Source: Prevotella sp. E13-27 (GTDB lineage Bacteria; Bacteroidota; Bacteroidia; Bacteroidales; Bacteroidaceae). Taken from it: a DNA stretch of 64,000 nt. The stretch's first letter is position 1, and each line of letters opens with the position of its first letter. A program made the translations under genes and the position numbers. The DNA lies in assembly GCF_023217965.1 (NCBI RefSeq), contig NZ_JALPSC010000001.1, positions 930,001 to 994,000 on the forward strand. The letters are read 5' to 3'. The notes below the pieces were generated by a model. That model was not told the origin of the DNA and did no database searches. It saw only the letters and a program-made list of their open reading frames with translations. This document shows positions 1 through 7,449 of this stretch, piece by piece.

Positions 1-102
1 CCCATAGCCGTCCAGTGTAGAGTACACCATGTCCAACTGTGACTCAAAGTCATACACCGTTGATGATACGAACACCTTTATATGGTTCCTTTCTTGATAC
101 AT
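1..102 (-). CDS. DUF4062 domain protein, N-terminal fragment
   Basis: The reverse strand from an ATG at 100-102 reads into the window edge for 34 codons. It begins MYQERNHIKVFVSSTVYDFE, which carries the 'VFVSST..D' opening strand typical of DUF4062, a domain usually found at the N-terminus of large multidomain NTPase or conflict-type proteins. Only the start is here, so the downstream domains that would decide its role are missing. It follows the zinc-ribbon gene on the same strand after about 120 bp and shares its AT-rich composition. The family call rests on this short motif; a defence role is inference from family and context. Confidence 0.6.
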   Translation of the reverse strand, partial: MYQERNHIKVFVSSTVYDFESQLDMVYSTLDGYG

Positions 103-222
103 ATCTTATGGCTTTTGTAATTAAAACGTTTTAGTTCCTTATTCTATTGTTTACGTAAATGAATCAGGAGTCCCCGTGATTCAATTTTGATAACTGCGGG
201 TTAGTCTTTCTATTATCTAAAT

Positions 223-927
223 TTAATAATAATTCACCCGCCCTGTTCCCTTACATCTATCGCAAGTAACTTTTATATATTGTCTACCGTCATAATCTGT
301 ATATATATCACTATCTTTTATATTTTGTAATTCTCTGCAATCTGGACAAGGAGGACAATTCTCTAATTCTTTTTTATATTCATTATAAATTAGCATAGCT
401 TTATACATAGTAAATCTACGATCTTCATCACTTCTTAATTTCTTCCTTTCCTTATATTCTTTCAATAGAGAAAGAGCTTTTGATGAAGGTATATGCCCAG
501 AACCACCACAGGTAAAACAGTTATGTCCAAAAAATTGTTCCCCTTTATTCCAGCCTCTACCATTACATTTTGTGCAAGTTTCAAAACGAAGATGAATCGG
601 AATATATCCTGTACTTCCTTTAATTCCAGATGTTCGATTATTAGCACTATTATTAGCAGAATGATTAACACTCTGCTTAGATTTATCGTTTAAAAAACCA
701 TATAAGAAAATTGCTATGCCCATAATTATCACGACAACAAGCAGAACAAGACCAATCAAATCATCCAGTCCCCATCCATTATTATAATATTCTCTTCCAT
801 GATCTGAAGGAGCTGCATAGATTATGCTAAAGTTTAAAGATAACAATAAAATCAAACAAACGCATACTACTTTTATCGTATTCTTTAATTTATTATCACA
901 GATAAACAAATCAATTATTTTATACAT
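223..927 (-). CDS. Membrane protein with DnaJ-type zinc-ribbon (CxxCxGxG) repeats
   Basis: 234 residues. Residues 17-38 form a signal-anchor or signal peptide and residues 57-78 a second hydrophobic segment, followed by an Asn/Ser-rich linker. The C-terminal half holds cysteine pairs in DnaJ central-domain style: C118-x2-C121 followed by NGRG, C137-x2-C140 followed by GGSG, a CPPCPDC cluster at 191-197, and C222-x2-C225 followed by KGTG. These should bind zinc. No J-domain is present, so it is not DnaJ itself. It sits 51 bp downstream of the PLD-like gene, suggesting co-transcription. Function unknown. The gene is strongly AT-rich compared with DNA to the right of 2.78 kb. Confidence 0.6.
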   Translation of the reverse strand: MYKIIDLFICDNKLKNTIKVVCVCLILLLSLNFSIIYAAPSDHGREYYNNGWGLDDLIGLVLLVVVIIMGIAIFLYGFLNDKSKQSVNHSANNSANNRTSGIKGSTGYIPIHLRFETCTKCNGRGWNKGEQFFGHNCFTCGGSGHIPSSKALSLLKEYKERKKLRSDEDRRFTMYKAMLIYNEYKKELENCPPCPDCRELQNIKDSDIYTDYDGRQYIKVTCDRCKGTGRVNYY

Positions 928-978
928 GTCACTTTTTATATTTCGCTAATTGTTTCTCTTCTGGTAAACGCTCCATTA

Positions 979-2769
979 TTATTCTGTTCTAATGCTTTTA
1001 CAATTTAATGATATTGGCTTAACAACCTTCCCATTTTTAAATGTTAGTGTTGTTACATGAATAGTTTCCTTCCCTTTAGCATTGACAAATTCGAATATGC
1101 CTGTTTTTGCATAATTCCCCGTAAAAGCCGTTATAGAAAAAGGTATTCTATTCTGTGTACTTTTCTTGCTATACAATTTGACAATAACCTCGTACTGGCC
1201 GTCTGGAAGTTTATTTTCCCAGATTATATTTTCTTGAGGATTTTCTCCTGCATTTTTAGGAATAGCATCATGATCCAAAGAACAAATACCACCATTATAT
1301 TCTGATTTCAGGTGGCTGTAATAAATATCGTTATCGGTATCTATCGTCCCATTAGGCAGTATCAAGTGTAAATCCAAATCATCTTCGGTGTTCCATTTCA
1401 GATTTATTCTACACAGGCCATTATTACCTTTTAACTCTGTATCTTGTAGTGAACTAACAAATTCTTGCTGTTCTGTAATACTATTAGATTCTTCACGTAA
1501 TGAATTAATTTCAGTATTATGCTTAGCCAAATTTCTGTTTATTCTATTAAGATCTGCTGTATGAGACTTTCTGAGGTCTAACAAACGAGCACTTTTCTTT
1601 TCTGGTGACAAACGCTTTGACTGAATAGCCTCTACCTTTATTTTATAATCACTTATTTTCTTGGCCTTCTTTGCAATCAAAGAATCAACCTTTCGTGTAA
1701 TCGTTTCTATTTTGCGTTCATTTGTATCTATAGTTTTATATAATTCCTCAGACATTCCATTGATACTGGCATTAAAAAGATTGGTATCATGATTCTTTTC
1801 GTCCTCCACCTCTTTTTTTACCACCTCAAATATCTCAGAAGGAATTCTCTCTTCTGACACTTCTATTGGCAGGAGTTTATATATCTCTTTATATAATTCG
1901 CGTTGCTTTTTCTTTCCAACATCCGTTACTTGCTTGAAGTATTCTTCGCTATTGACATATCTATAAGAACAGGGATCAAAATCTTCTCTATCAGGCACAT
2001 AATCTGGCATTTTATCAACGCGTCTGTTTTTTATCAATACAGCAAAAGCATCAATAAAAGAACGAATTACGTTTCCATTCTCTATTACAACTATATTTTC
2101 GTCGTTGTTTGTTTCAGCAAGTATAGTCCAATTGTATGAACCATCAATAACAATTTTATCATCAATGATACAAAACTTATTATGGATAAGTGATGGTGGC
2201 TCTGCAACATATAATTTAGCATCTGCTTCTACCAGCCTATCAAATGGTAGACCATTAATACGGTTGTTAATCCTATCATTATTGATAAGTAGCTGTACAT
2301 TTACCCCCCTTTTACATGCCCGCCACAAAGCATTAAAGATAACGGGATTTGTAAACCATGCCATTGCGATTTTTAATGACTCCCTCGCTTGGGATACATG
2401 GTTAACTATTACATCTTGAATGTTTTCAAAATAGGCTTTACAATGAGGCAATTCTTCTTCATATTCGCGATGAATATATTTTGTGATTTCTGAATCTTCT
2501 GAGGCAATGTCATCAATAATCCGTTTCGCAGGACAAGATGTTACATATCCATCTTTCCATAGTTTATATTGGGCATCTTCTGAAGATTTAATATAGATCT
2601 TCATAAAGAAGGCTTCATCAACTATGTGATGTTTTTTGCATAACGAGATAAACGTATCATAATTATACCTATTTAAACCTTCAAATTGATTCTCGATAGC
2701 AAATAGTGCGTCATCTTCTGACAGCATATTATTCTGAATTAATTTCTTAATTAAAGAATCTATAACCAT
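979..2769 (-). CDS. PLD-superfamily nuclease-like protein with coiled coil and YfaP/DUF2135-like C-terminus
   Basis: 596 residues. One complete phospholipase-D HKD motif is visible: H196-N-K198, D203, then G210-S-Y-N (HxKx4Dx6GSxN). A single HKD motif is usual for Nuc/BfiI-type enzymes that dimerise to form the active site, so nuclease activity is the first guess. Residues about 345-450 are Lys/Glu/Arg-rich and probably coiled coil. The C-terminal part (from about 455) has 'W..EDDLDLHL..PNG' and 'IW....PDGQYEVIVKLY', resembling the beta-sandwich DUF2135/YfaP family. There is no signal peptide, so a cytoplasmic location is likely. The start lies 13 bp after the neighbouring stop at 2783, exactly where base composition changes. 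With DUF4062 and a zinc-ribbon protein downstream it may be part of an acquired defence module; this is inference. Confidence 0.65.
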   Translation of the reverse strand: MVIDSLIKKLIQNNMLSEDDALFAIENQFEGLNRYNYDTFISLCKKHHIVDEAFFMKIYIKSSEDAQYKLWKDGYVTSCPAKRIIDDIASEDSEITKYIHREYEEELPHCKAYFENIQDVIVNHVSQARESLKIAMAWFTNPVIFNALWRACKRGVNVQLLINNDRINNRINGLPFDRLVEADAKLYVAEPPSLIHNKFCIIDDKIVIDGSYNWTILAETNNDENIVVIENGNVIRSFIDAFAVLIKNRRVDKMPDYVPDREDFDPCSYRYVNSEEYFKQVTDVGKKKQRELYKEIYKLLPIEVSEERIPSEIFEVVKKEVEDEKNHDTNLFNASINGMSEELYKTIDTNERKIETITRKVDSLIAKKAKKISDYKIKVEAIQSKRLSPEKKSARLLDLRKSHTADLNRINRNLAKHNTEINSLREESNSITEQQEFVSSLQDTELKGNNGLCRINLKWNTEDDLDLHLILPNGTIDTDNDIYYSHLKSEYNGGICSLDHDAIPKNAGENPQENIIWENKLPDGQYEVIVKLYSKKSTQNRIPFSITAFTGNYAKTGIFEFVNAKGKETIHVTTLTFKNGKVVKPISLNCKSIRTE

Positions 2770-2782
2770 ATTTTAAATCACT

Positions 2783-3685
2783 TTATTTTCTAAATACAAG
2801 CCACGGAACCACACATTTCCACTTCGTATGTGGATAATCAGCCGAATCGCCAATGTCATGACGGATGCCATCTTTATCGCGGTAGAAGACGTAGTCGGCA
2901 CCGCCAGTGATGTAGATGGCATCGATGAAACCGTATTCGCGGAGGGCATCGGCAAAGTCCCAGAGGGTTTCTTTGTGGCGGGTGGCGATAAAATAGAGTT
3001 GGTCGTCAATGCGGCCAATGGCGCGACGCTCCACCTTGCCGTGCAGGAAGAAACGACCAGGTATTTCTCCATTGCTGACGAGGATGAACTGGCGGAAGAA
3101 TGAGCCGCCATGCTCCTGAACATAGTCTTTTACTTTCTCGCTTCTCGAAATACCTATGACGAAATTGTTTCCAAGCATGGCCATATAGCCCAGGCGATGA
3201 GTATCGCTTTGACGCTCCTCGCCATTGACAACGAGTGAACCGATATATGTGTTATCTGCTTTATGATCAACAGAACGGCAATAAAGATAAACAGAAGTGT
3301 CGGCTGTATCAGGCTCTTCAAACTCGATGGAGGCCTTCAAGCCGTGAATGGCATAGAAGTCCATTGCCACACCAAGGATGCTGTCACAGGTCATCACCAC
3401 TTCTGGGACTTCCTGCTTTGCTGGTCGCTGAAGCTTTTCGATGTTCTGCTCCGGGGTGACAGAAACGGATACACCAATATTATAATAGTAGTTCCAGAGG
3501 TAATAGCCTGCAAGAGCAGCAACCATCACGCAGCCAAAAGCCACCAATGCAAGGAATCGCTTCAGCCACTTATGCTTCTTGGAAGGGGCAATGACCTTTG
3601 TCACAATCTCCTTGGATTGTGGCTGCTCATCACGTTCGATAATGATGATGGGCACTTCAGGTTTCTGCATGTTTATATCATCCAT
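2783..3685 (-). CDS. Phosphodiester glycosidase (NAGPA/DUF2233)-like membrane protein
   Basis: About 300 residues from the chosen start. A short cytoplasmic N-terminus is followed by a membrane segment, then an extracytoplasmic domain. The C-terminal 'RRAIGRIDDQLYFIAT' and 'FADALREYGFIDAIYITGGA' match the end of the NAGPA/phosphodiester-glycosidase fold (usually 'R.AIG......L.DGGGS'), but the final glycine/serine motif is altered to TGGAD. I chose the ATG at 3683-3685 because it gives an 8-bp overlap with the upstream LytTR stop and has an AAAGGGAG Shine-Dalgarno-like run 5 nt before it; a start at 3709 is possible. It is translationally coupled to the LytTR gene. Substrate unknown. Confidence 0.6.
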   Translation of the reverse strand: MDDINMQKPEVPIIIIERDEQPQSKEIVTKVIAPSKKHKWLKRFLALVAFGCVMVAALAGYYLWNYYYNIGVSVSVTPEQNIEKLQRPAKQEVPEVVMTCDSILGVAMDFYAIHGLKASIEFEEPDTADTSVYLYCRSVDHKADNTYIGSLVVNGEERQSDTHRLGYMAMLGNNFVIGISRSEKVKDYVQEHGGSFFRQFILVSNGEIPGRFFLHGKVERRAIGRIDDQLYFIATRHKETLWDFADALREYGFIDAIYITGGADYVFYRDKDGIRHDIGDSADYPHTKWKCVVPWLVFRK

Positions 3686-4079
3686 TGTCGCTCCCTTTCT
3701 CATTTTCAAGTAATTCCTTCAGCTGCCTCAGTCCTTCGCGTGCAAGAGAAATATTCTGAGGACTGTCGGCTTTAGATTGCCCATAAAATACGATAGGCTC
3801 CTTTAGATCGCCTCCAGACAATATGAGTTGCTGCTCCGTCAAGTTGATTACATAGATATACCTCTTATTGACAATAAGGCTTCTTCCCACTCGGACGAAC
3901 ATATTGTTCTGCAACTGCTGGAAGACCTCATCGAAGAAGTGAAGCTGGAAGGTCATCTTGCGTCTTTGGCCATTAGTCAATACGAGATCAGAATAGTTAC
4001 CGTCGGCACGGACATAGACAATCTCATCCGTAGCGACACGTACCAATTCGGTACTGGTAGATATTCTGAGCCATTCCAT
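3678..4079 (-). CDS. LytTR-type DNA-binding regulator (stand-alone)
   Basis: 133 residues that are almost entirely a LytTR domain: 'DEIVYVRADGNYSDLVLTNG' is the classic first half and 'FVRVGRSLIVNKRYI' the second. There is no receiver domain or membrane segment, so it is a stand-alone LytTR protein, as is common in Bacteroidetes. It is coupled to the following glycosidase-like membrane protein by an 8-bp overlap (ATGGATGA), which suggests the two act together, for instance the membrane protein controlling or being controlled by the regulator. A minus-strand -7 box lies just upstream (4102-4109). Confidence 0.85.
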   Translation of the reverse strand: MEWLRISTSTELVRVATDEIVYVRADGNYSDLVLTNGQRRKMTFQLHFFDEVFQQLQNNMFVRVGRSLIVNKRYIYVINLTEQQLILSGGDLKEPIVFYGQSKADSPQNISLAREGLRQLKELLENEKGSDNG

Positions 4080-4101
4080 GTACTAACTGGTTATTACTCG
4101 G

Positions 4102-4109
4102 CAAATATA
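4102..4109 (-). promoter_or_regulatory. -7 box of the LytTR operon
   Basis: On the minus strand this reads TATATTTG, matching the Bacteroidetes -7 consensus TAnnTTTG, 22 bp before the LytTR start. No good -33 TTG was seen at the expected distance. Confidence 0.5.
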
Positions 4110-4148
4110 CGCATTTTTATTGAAAGTTACGTGGATTGTACATCTTTT

Positions 4149-4880
4149 TTAACTTTGTTTACTGACAAAGGACCAAAGAAGCAATGATTTCTTCTCTTTA
4201 TTGACAAGTGACCACAAGTAGTTCATACCTCTGGAAGAGATGGTAACACAGCCTTGGCAACTTGCACGGTGTAGGGGAATATAACGCATCCAGCAATGAC
4301 TATCCACCCAACCGGACTTGTGAATCATCAAACCTCTGGCATAAGCCGACTGATTATCCATATCCATGCCTTTTATTCGAAAGCTGCGTTTTAACCTGTT
4401 ACCATGTTCTTTGGTAACAAGGAAGCGCCCCAATGATGAGCACTCGCTTCCTGGCTTATTACTGAACACAGGACGTTCGGCTGTGCTTCCGCCGCCAGGC
4501 CCGTGCATAACGTATGTGCTTGCAACAATCTTTTTCTGATGGAAGTCCCAAACGAAGAGCCTTGGCGTTCCCGATGGGATACCATAGTCCACAAACAACG
4601 CATAATGCTCATTCATATTGTGGCGACAAGCAAAGGCAAGTGCTTTCTCGGCTCTTTCCTCTATCGTCTTATACTCCCTGCGGTCTGGCCATTCAGGCAA
4701 GCCATAGTACTTCCATGCCCAATGAAGACCGAACACTGCTGCCACGATGGTAAACAACAGTATTACAGCCAGACATCCCCATCTCTTACGTCGTCTCATC
4801 ATTCTTTGTCTTTTGAAGTTGCTGTGAATACTTGATGAGTTGTATGAACCTGTTGGTCTGTTGTATGAGTTGTAAGCCAC
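4149..4880 (-). CDS. L,D-transpeptidase-like (YkuD_2) murein protein
   Basis: 243 residues. Ser/Asn/Tyr-rich and basic N-terminus (RQRMMRRRKR), a membrane anchor at about residues 34-56, then the catalytic domain. The domain contains 'G.GGGSTAE...FSN..GS..SSLGRFLV', 'GLMIHKSGWVD' and the active-site segment ASCQGCVTISSRG with the Ser-x2-Gly-Cys-Val pattern. This fits the 'murein L,D-transpeptidase catalytic domain family' (PF13645) rather than classical ErfK/YkuD. It would act on peptidoglycan cross-links at the outer face of the inner membrane. It is in line with the archaemetzincin-like and DUF4846 genes, whose products are also secreted. Confidence 0.75.
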   Translation of the reverse strand: MAYNSYNRPTGSYNSSSIHSNFKRQRMMRRRKRWGCLAVILLFTIVAAVFGLHWAWKYYGLPEWPDRREYKTIEERAEKALAFACRHNMNEHYALFVDYGIPSGTPRLFVWDFHQKKIVASTYVMHGPGGGSTAERPVFSNKPGSECSSLGRFLVTKEHGNRLKRSFRIKGMDMDNQSAYARGLMIHKSGWVDSHCWMRYIPLHRASCQGCVTISSRGMNYLWSLVNKEKKSLLLWSFVSKQS

Positions 4881-4918
4881 TACAACAAGCCCCCCATCTT
4901 TTCAGATTAATATGCAGG

Positions 4919-5563
4919 CTATATCTTCAGTACGCTACTACAATGCGGGCACAGCCCATTCTTTCCTTTGTAGCGAGGATGTCCCTTGGCAGCTTGCATC
5001 AAACAAAACGGATCATCTTTAGGGCAATGGTTATAAGTGAAATAGGTGTGGATAAACTCATGGCATACGACTTTCCAGGAATCCCGTCTGTCTTTTACCC
5101 TGAACGTTGAAGCCACACAAGCGTTACCCGGAATAAGGCTGAGTCCCTGCACGCCCCAATCCTTCTTGCCATGTACGCTGCACGATATATCCTTATGCGT
5201 TAATCCGATGTAGATGTTATGCCTGTTAGCATTTGCTGCCATTGATTTTATGATTTTGTCAGCTCTGTACCTTGTATGGCCATCGTTCATCAAAGTGTCT
5301 GAAAGGGGCAATGGAGGGTGTACTTCACATTCCAACTCTACACCAAATATATCCTCGATTCTCTTCGTTAGTTCTTTCCCCAACAGCTGAGCCTCACGTT
5401 GGCTGAATTTGCCAAATGGCTGAAGATGTATGACTGGTGGGCACAGACATCTGACTTCTTTCTCATCAGGAAGTTCACTGTTCACACCATGTTTTTTTGA
5501 ACAACTGGCCATACAAATTATGGCACAAAGCAGAAGTACAATAGTATTCAATTTCATAGTCAT
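4919..5563 (-). CDS. Archaemetzincin-like metalloprotease lipoprotein
   Basis: 214 residues. Type II signal peptide with lipobox MASC (residues 18-21). The zinc-site segment is HEFIHTYFTYNHC, followed by a second Cys and Met (CLM) and, after about 17 residues, CPHC. This matches archaemetzincin (HExxHxxGxxHCx4CxMx17CxxC) in overall order, including the four cysteines of the structural zinc site. It departs from it: the glycine is replaced and there is one extra residue before the third histidine, and six residues separate the first two cysteines. It may be an active variant with a shifted third ligand or a divergent lineage. Family assignment is good, activity uncertain. Twenty bp separate it from the upstream DUF4846 gene. 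Confidence 0.7.
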   Translation of the reverse strand: MTMKLNTIVLLLCAIICMASCSKKHGVNSELPDEKEVRCLCPPVIHLQPFGKFSQREAQLLGKELTKRIEDIFGVELECEVHPPLPLSDTLMNDGHTRYRADKIIKSMAANANRHNIYIGLTHKDISCSVHGKKDWGVQGLSLIPGNACVASTFRVKDRRDSWKVVCHEFIHTYFTYNHCPKDDPFCLMQAAKGHPRYKGKNGLCPHCSSVLKI

Positions 5564-5582
5564 CTTTTGTTATGCGTTAATA

Positions 5583-6365
5583 TCAGAAGTGTTTCAAGTC
5601 TGTAGCCTTATAATGAAATACGGAGAGTATCAGGTTGTCTGCATCTTCGTCTAGCATGAACCATGGAGAACGGAAGGGATTCTCGAAATTACGCATTACA
5701 TGGATTTCCCTTGCAGGTGTATTCCCTTCTGCCAAAAGAAAGGCTTTCTTGCCTCTTTTGTTGATGGCTACATCAACCACCATGACTGCATGTCCGTATT
5801 GCTGTCCATAACGAGCCGGATAGACAAACACATCACCAGGCTGCATGTCTGCCAGTCGCCCTGTCATCAGCTCCCGGCTTAGCGAGAAGGTGCTGGCCAC
5901 TCCGTAAAGATTCCTCAGATAACGCTCAAAAGACTTGCGGGAACTGCCACCTCCATAGCTCAACGTCTTGCCGTTAACATTCTGAAATCGGATGCGGCCA
6001 TATTGGCTCGTGTAAAAAAGGTATTCTGCTCTCAGCCTCATGCACACATCAGCACATTGTTCAGCATTCGACAACAAGGGAATGTCCACAACAGCATAGT
6101 TTAGTGATTGAAAGCGAGAGCGACCTCCTGTATAGAGCATCACGTCAGCACCTCTGCCTTTCAACGGTAAAGACCGCAGGAACTCACTATAGGCAGCATC
6201 ATCGCCTTTAATCCTCTTATAGCCCCAAGGGGTAGGTATGTCGCCAATCGTTTTGTAATTGTCGGGATTACTCGTCTTACTCCCCAGCAATATCCATGCT
6301 CCATAGCTAAGCACGGAGATTACTATTAGTAATAAACCTATCAGTATCTTTTTTATTGTCTTCAT
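5583..6365 (-). CDS. DUF4846 family secreted protein
   Basis: 260 residues with an N-terminal signal-anchor (residues about 7-27). The body has 'IPTPWGYKRI', 'RSLPLKGRG.DVMLYTG' and 'MQPGDVFVYPARYGQQYGHAVMVVDVA', the hallmarks of DUF4846. The PGD...GHAV arrangement resembles NlpC/P60-like or amidase folds, but a catalytic cysteine is not obvious. Likely periplasmic and the first gene of the minus-strand envelope group, driven by the promoter at 6393-6424. Confidence 0.75.
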   Translation of the reverse strand: MKTIKKILIGLLLIVISVLSYGAWILLGSKTSNPDNYKTIGDIPTPWGYKRIKGDDAAYSEFLRSLPLKGRGADVMLYTGGRSRFQSLNYAVVDIPLLSNAEQCADVCMRLRAEYLFYTSQYGRIRFQNVNGKTLSYGGGSSRKSFERYLRNLYGVASTFSLSRELMTGRLADMQPGDVFVYPARYGQQYGHAVMVVDVAINKRGKKAFLLAEGNTPAREIHVMRNFENPFRSPWFMLDEDADNLILSVFHYKATDLKHF

Positions 6366-6392
6366 ACTTGTTCCTTTTTGTCGATTTCAATG

Positions 6393-6424
6393 CAAAGGTA
6401 CAATGAGATACCTAACACACCAAA
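6393..6424 (-). promoter_or_regulatory. Promoter of the DUF4846/archaemetzincin/L,D-transpeptidase group
   Basis: Minus strand: TACCTTTG (6393-6400) fits the -7 consensus TAnnTTTG and TTTG (6421-6424) the -33 box, with 20 bp between them, the usual Bacteroidetes spacing. It lies 28 bp before the DUF4846 start. Confidence 0.7.
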
Positions 6425-6550
6425 GAAAAGGGAATCCGTTGTATGAACCCCTGACATTATTGTATCAAAGTATAAGTTGTCACAGAATATTGCTTGCAAT
6501 TCCACAATTATGTTCTATAGAAGGGCGTAGCCTAATACGCACTTTTCTGC

Positions 6551-6576
6551 GTGACAGACCTGTCCCTAGTGTCATC
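6551..6576. repeat. 26-bp direct repeat, left copy
   Basis: Ends in CTGTCCCTAGTGTCATC. It matches 6742-6767 with two mismatches by eye. The two copies flank the operator, promoter, candidate small RNA and terminator at 6584-6715, so the roughly 190-bp interval could be a recombination unit. Each copy also holds a TGACA...TGTCA inverted pair. Confidence 0.65.
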
Positions 6577-6583
6577 TAAAAAG

Positions 6584-6600
6584 TTGCAAAAACGTTTGCA
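6584..6600. promoter_or_regulatory. LacI-family-like operator TTGCAAAAACGTTTGCA
   Basis: The 17-mer has the central ACGTTT core and outer TGCAAA/TTTGCA symmetry of LacI/GalR-family operators. The identical 17-mer occurs in reverse orientation at 14055-14071, upstream of the GH13 gene. Here it covers the -33 box of the promoter at 6595-6626, where a bound repressor would block transcription. The regulator itself is not in the window. Confidence 0.5.
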
Positions 6601-6626
6601 TATTTCAAAAATTTATTTTAACTTTG
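6595..6626 (+). promoter_or_regulatory. Promoter of candidate small RNA
   Basis: TTTG at 6595-6598 (-33) and TAACTTTG at 6619-6626 (-7) with 20 bp between them, a close match to the Bacteroidetes consensus. No convincing coding start follows before the terminator at 6689. Confidence 0.6.
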
Positions 6627-6632
6627 CACCCA

Positions 6633-6715
6633 GTAAAGTGCACTTGATTGTTTCGACTCTCATACTGCACTATAAAAGGAACTGATGAGGGCTGTCTTTC
6701 GAGGCAGCCCTTTTT
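6633..6715 (+). ncRNA. Candidate small RNA (about 80 nt)
   Basis: A strong promoter (-7 at 6619-6626) and an intrinsic terminator (6689-6715) enclose about 80 nt with no plausible reading frame. This promoter-terminator pairing is the evidence; I do not recognise the RNA. It could instead be the scar of a deleted gene that kept its promoter and terminator. Transcription start is inferred as about 7 nt after the -7 box. Confidence 0.4.
6689..6715 (+). terminator. Intrinsic terminator of the candidate small RNA
   Basis: GGGCTG (6689-6694) pairs with CAGCCC (6705-6710) over a 10-nt loop, followed directly by five T (6711-6715). Confidence 0.7.
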
Positions 6716-6741
6716 CTGTGTCAATTATGTGTGACCGCAAC

Positions 6742-6767
6742 GTGACATATCTGTCCCTAGTGTCATC
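6742..6767. repeat. 26-bp direct repeat, right copy
   Basis: Matches 6551-6576 with two mismatches; together they bracket the candidate small-RNA unit. Confidence 0.65.
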
Positions 6768-6865
6768 GTTATAGCAGCTTAACATAGTTGCAATTATTTT
6801 CAGATTCTGACAGTTATTGATTCGGATGCAGTCAGAAATTCTCATCAAGACAGACTATTATTCTT

Positions 6866-6949
6866 AAATCTGCGTCACAGATTTATAAAACCATGACGTA
6901 GATTATTAAATCTGCGACGCAGATTATGTAATCCGTGTCGCAGATTTAA
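6866..6949. repeat. Three clustered 'AATCTGCG' palindromes
   Basis: 6866-6884 is AAATCTG-CGTCA-CAGATTT (7-bp arms); 6909-6925 is AATCTGCG-A-CGCAGATT (8-bp arms); 6931-6949 is a degraded third copy. Spacing is irregular (about 43 and 22 bp) and the sequence between is AT-rich. The rest of 6366-7449 beyond the features listed shows no convincing gene. Confidence 0.65.
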
Positions 6950-7334
6950 CTATTTTAATCCGGCTAAGAAGCATTTTTAACCGTTACTCCGCTCTATTTC
7001 TGATTCTCTCAGTGGATAATCGGAACCGCATTTTCCTTAACGACTCTAATCAAAGAGGCAAAATGAGGGGTGACAGTGGGACAGGTTCTGCGCCTAAATA
7101 TTCTTTCTGCCATCTTTTTTTATTCGGTGCAAAGATAGCTATAAAATCCCAATTAATAAAGGAAAAGAATAAAAAATGCCGAAATCCTCAAAGATTTTTC
7201 ATAGAAAAACGCCAAGATTCTCAAAGTAACACGTCTTATATATGCCGAAAATCTCAATATGTAACAATCAAATTCGCCAGATTAACGGAATATGCTTTTC
7301 CTCCATCAATGTGTGTCTTCTCTCGTTTTTTTCA

Positions 7335-7342
7335 TAACTTTG
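7335..7342 (+). promoter_or_regulatory. Upstream copy of a duplicated promoter
   Basis: TAACTTTG, embedded in a stretch starting CTTCTCTCG that recurs 84 bp downstream around 7401-7430. The kinase-like gene therefore has two near-identical promoters in tandem. Confidence 0.5.
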
Positions 7343-7380
7343 CGACAAAGTCGCGAATTTACTCCGTCTCGGAAGAAAAA

Positions 7381-7426
7381 AACAAACGCGTTTGTTTTGT
7401 TCTTCTCTCGACTTTTCGTAACTTTG
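7381..7426 (+). promoter_or_regulatory. Promoter with a 16-bp palindrome at its -33 region
   Basis: AACAAACGCGTTTGTT (7381-7396) is a perfect palindrome whose end touches the -33 TTTG (7396-7399); the -7 box TAACTTTG is at 7419-7426, 19 bp further on. The palindrome is placed like an operator for a repressor. The start codon follows at 7450. Confidence 0.5.
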
Positions 7427-7449
7427 CACTCAAAGAGCAGAACATAGTT

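Noticed and set aside
6660..6848. Minus-strand frame of 62 codons
   Set aside because: Overlaps the candidate small-RNA terminator and a direct repeat, with no family features.
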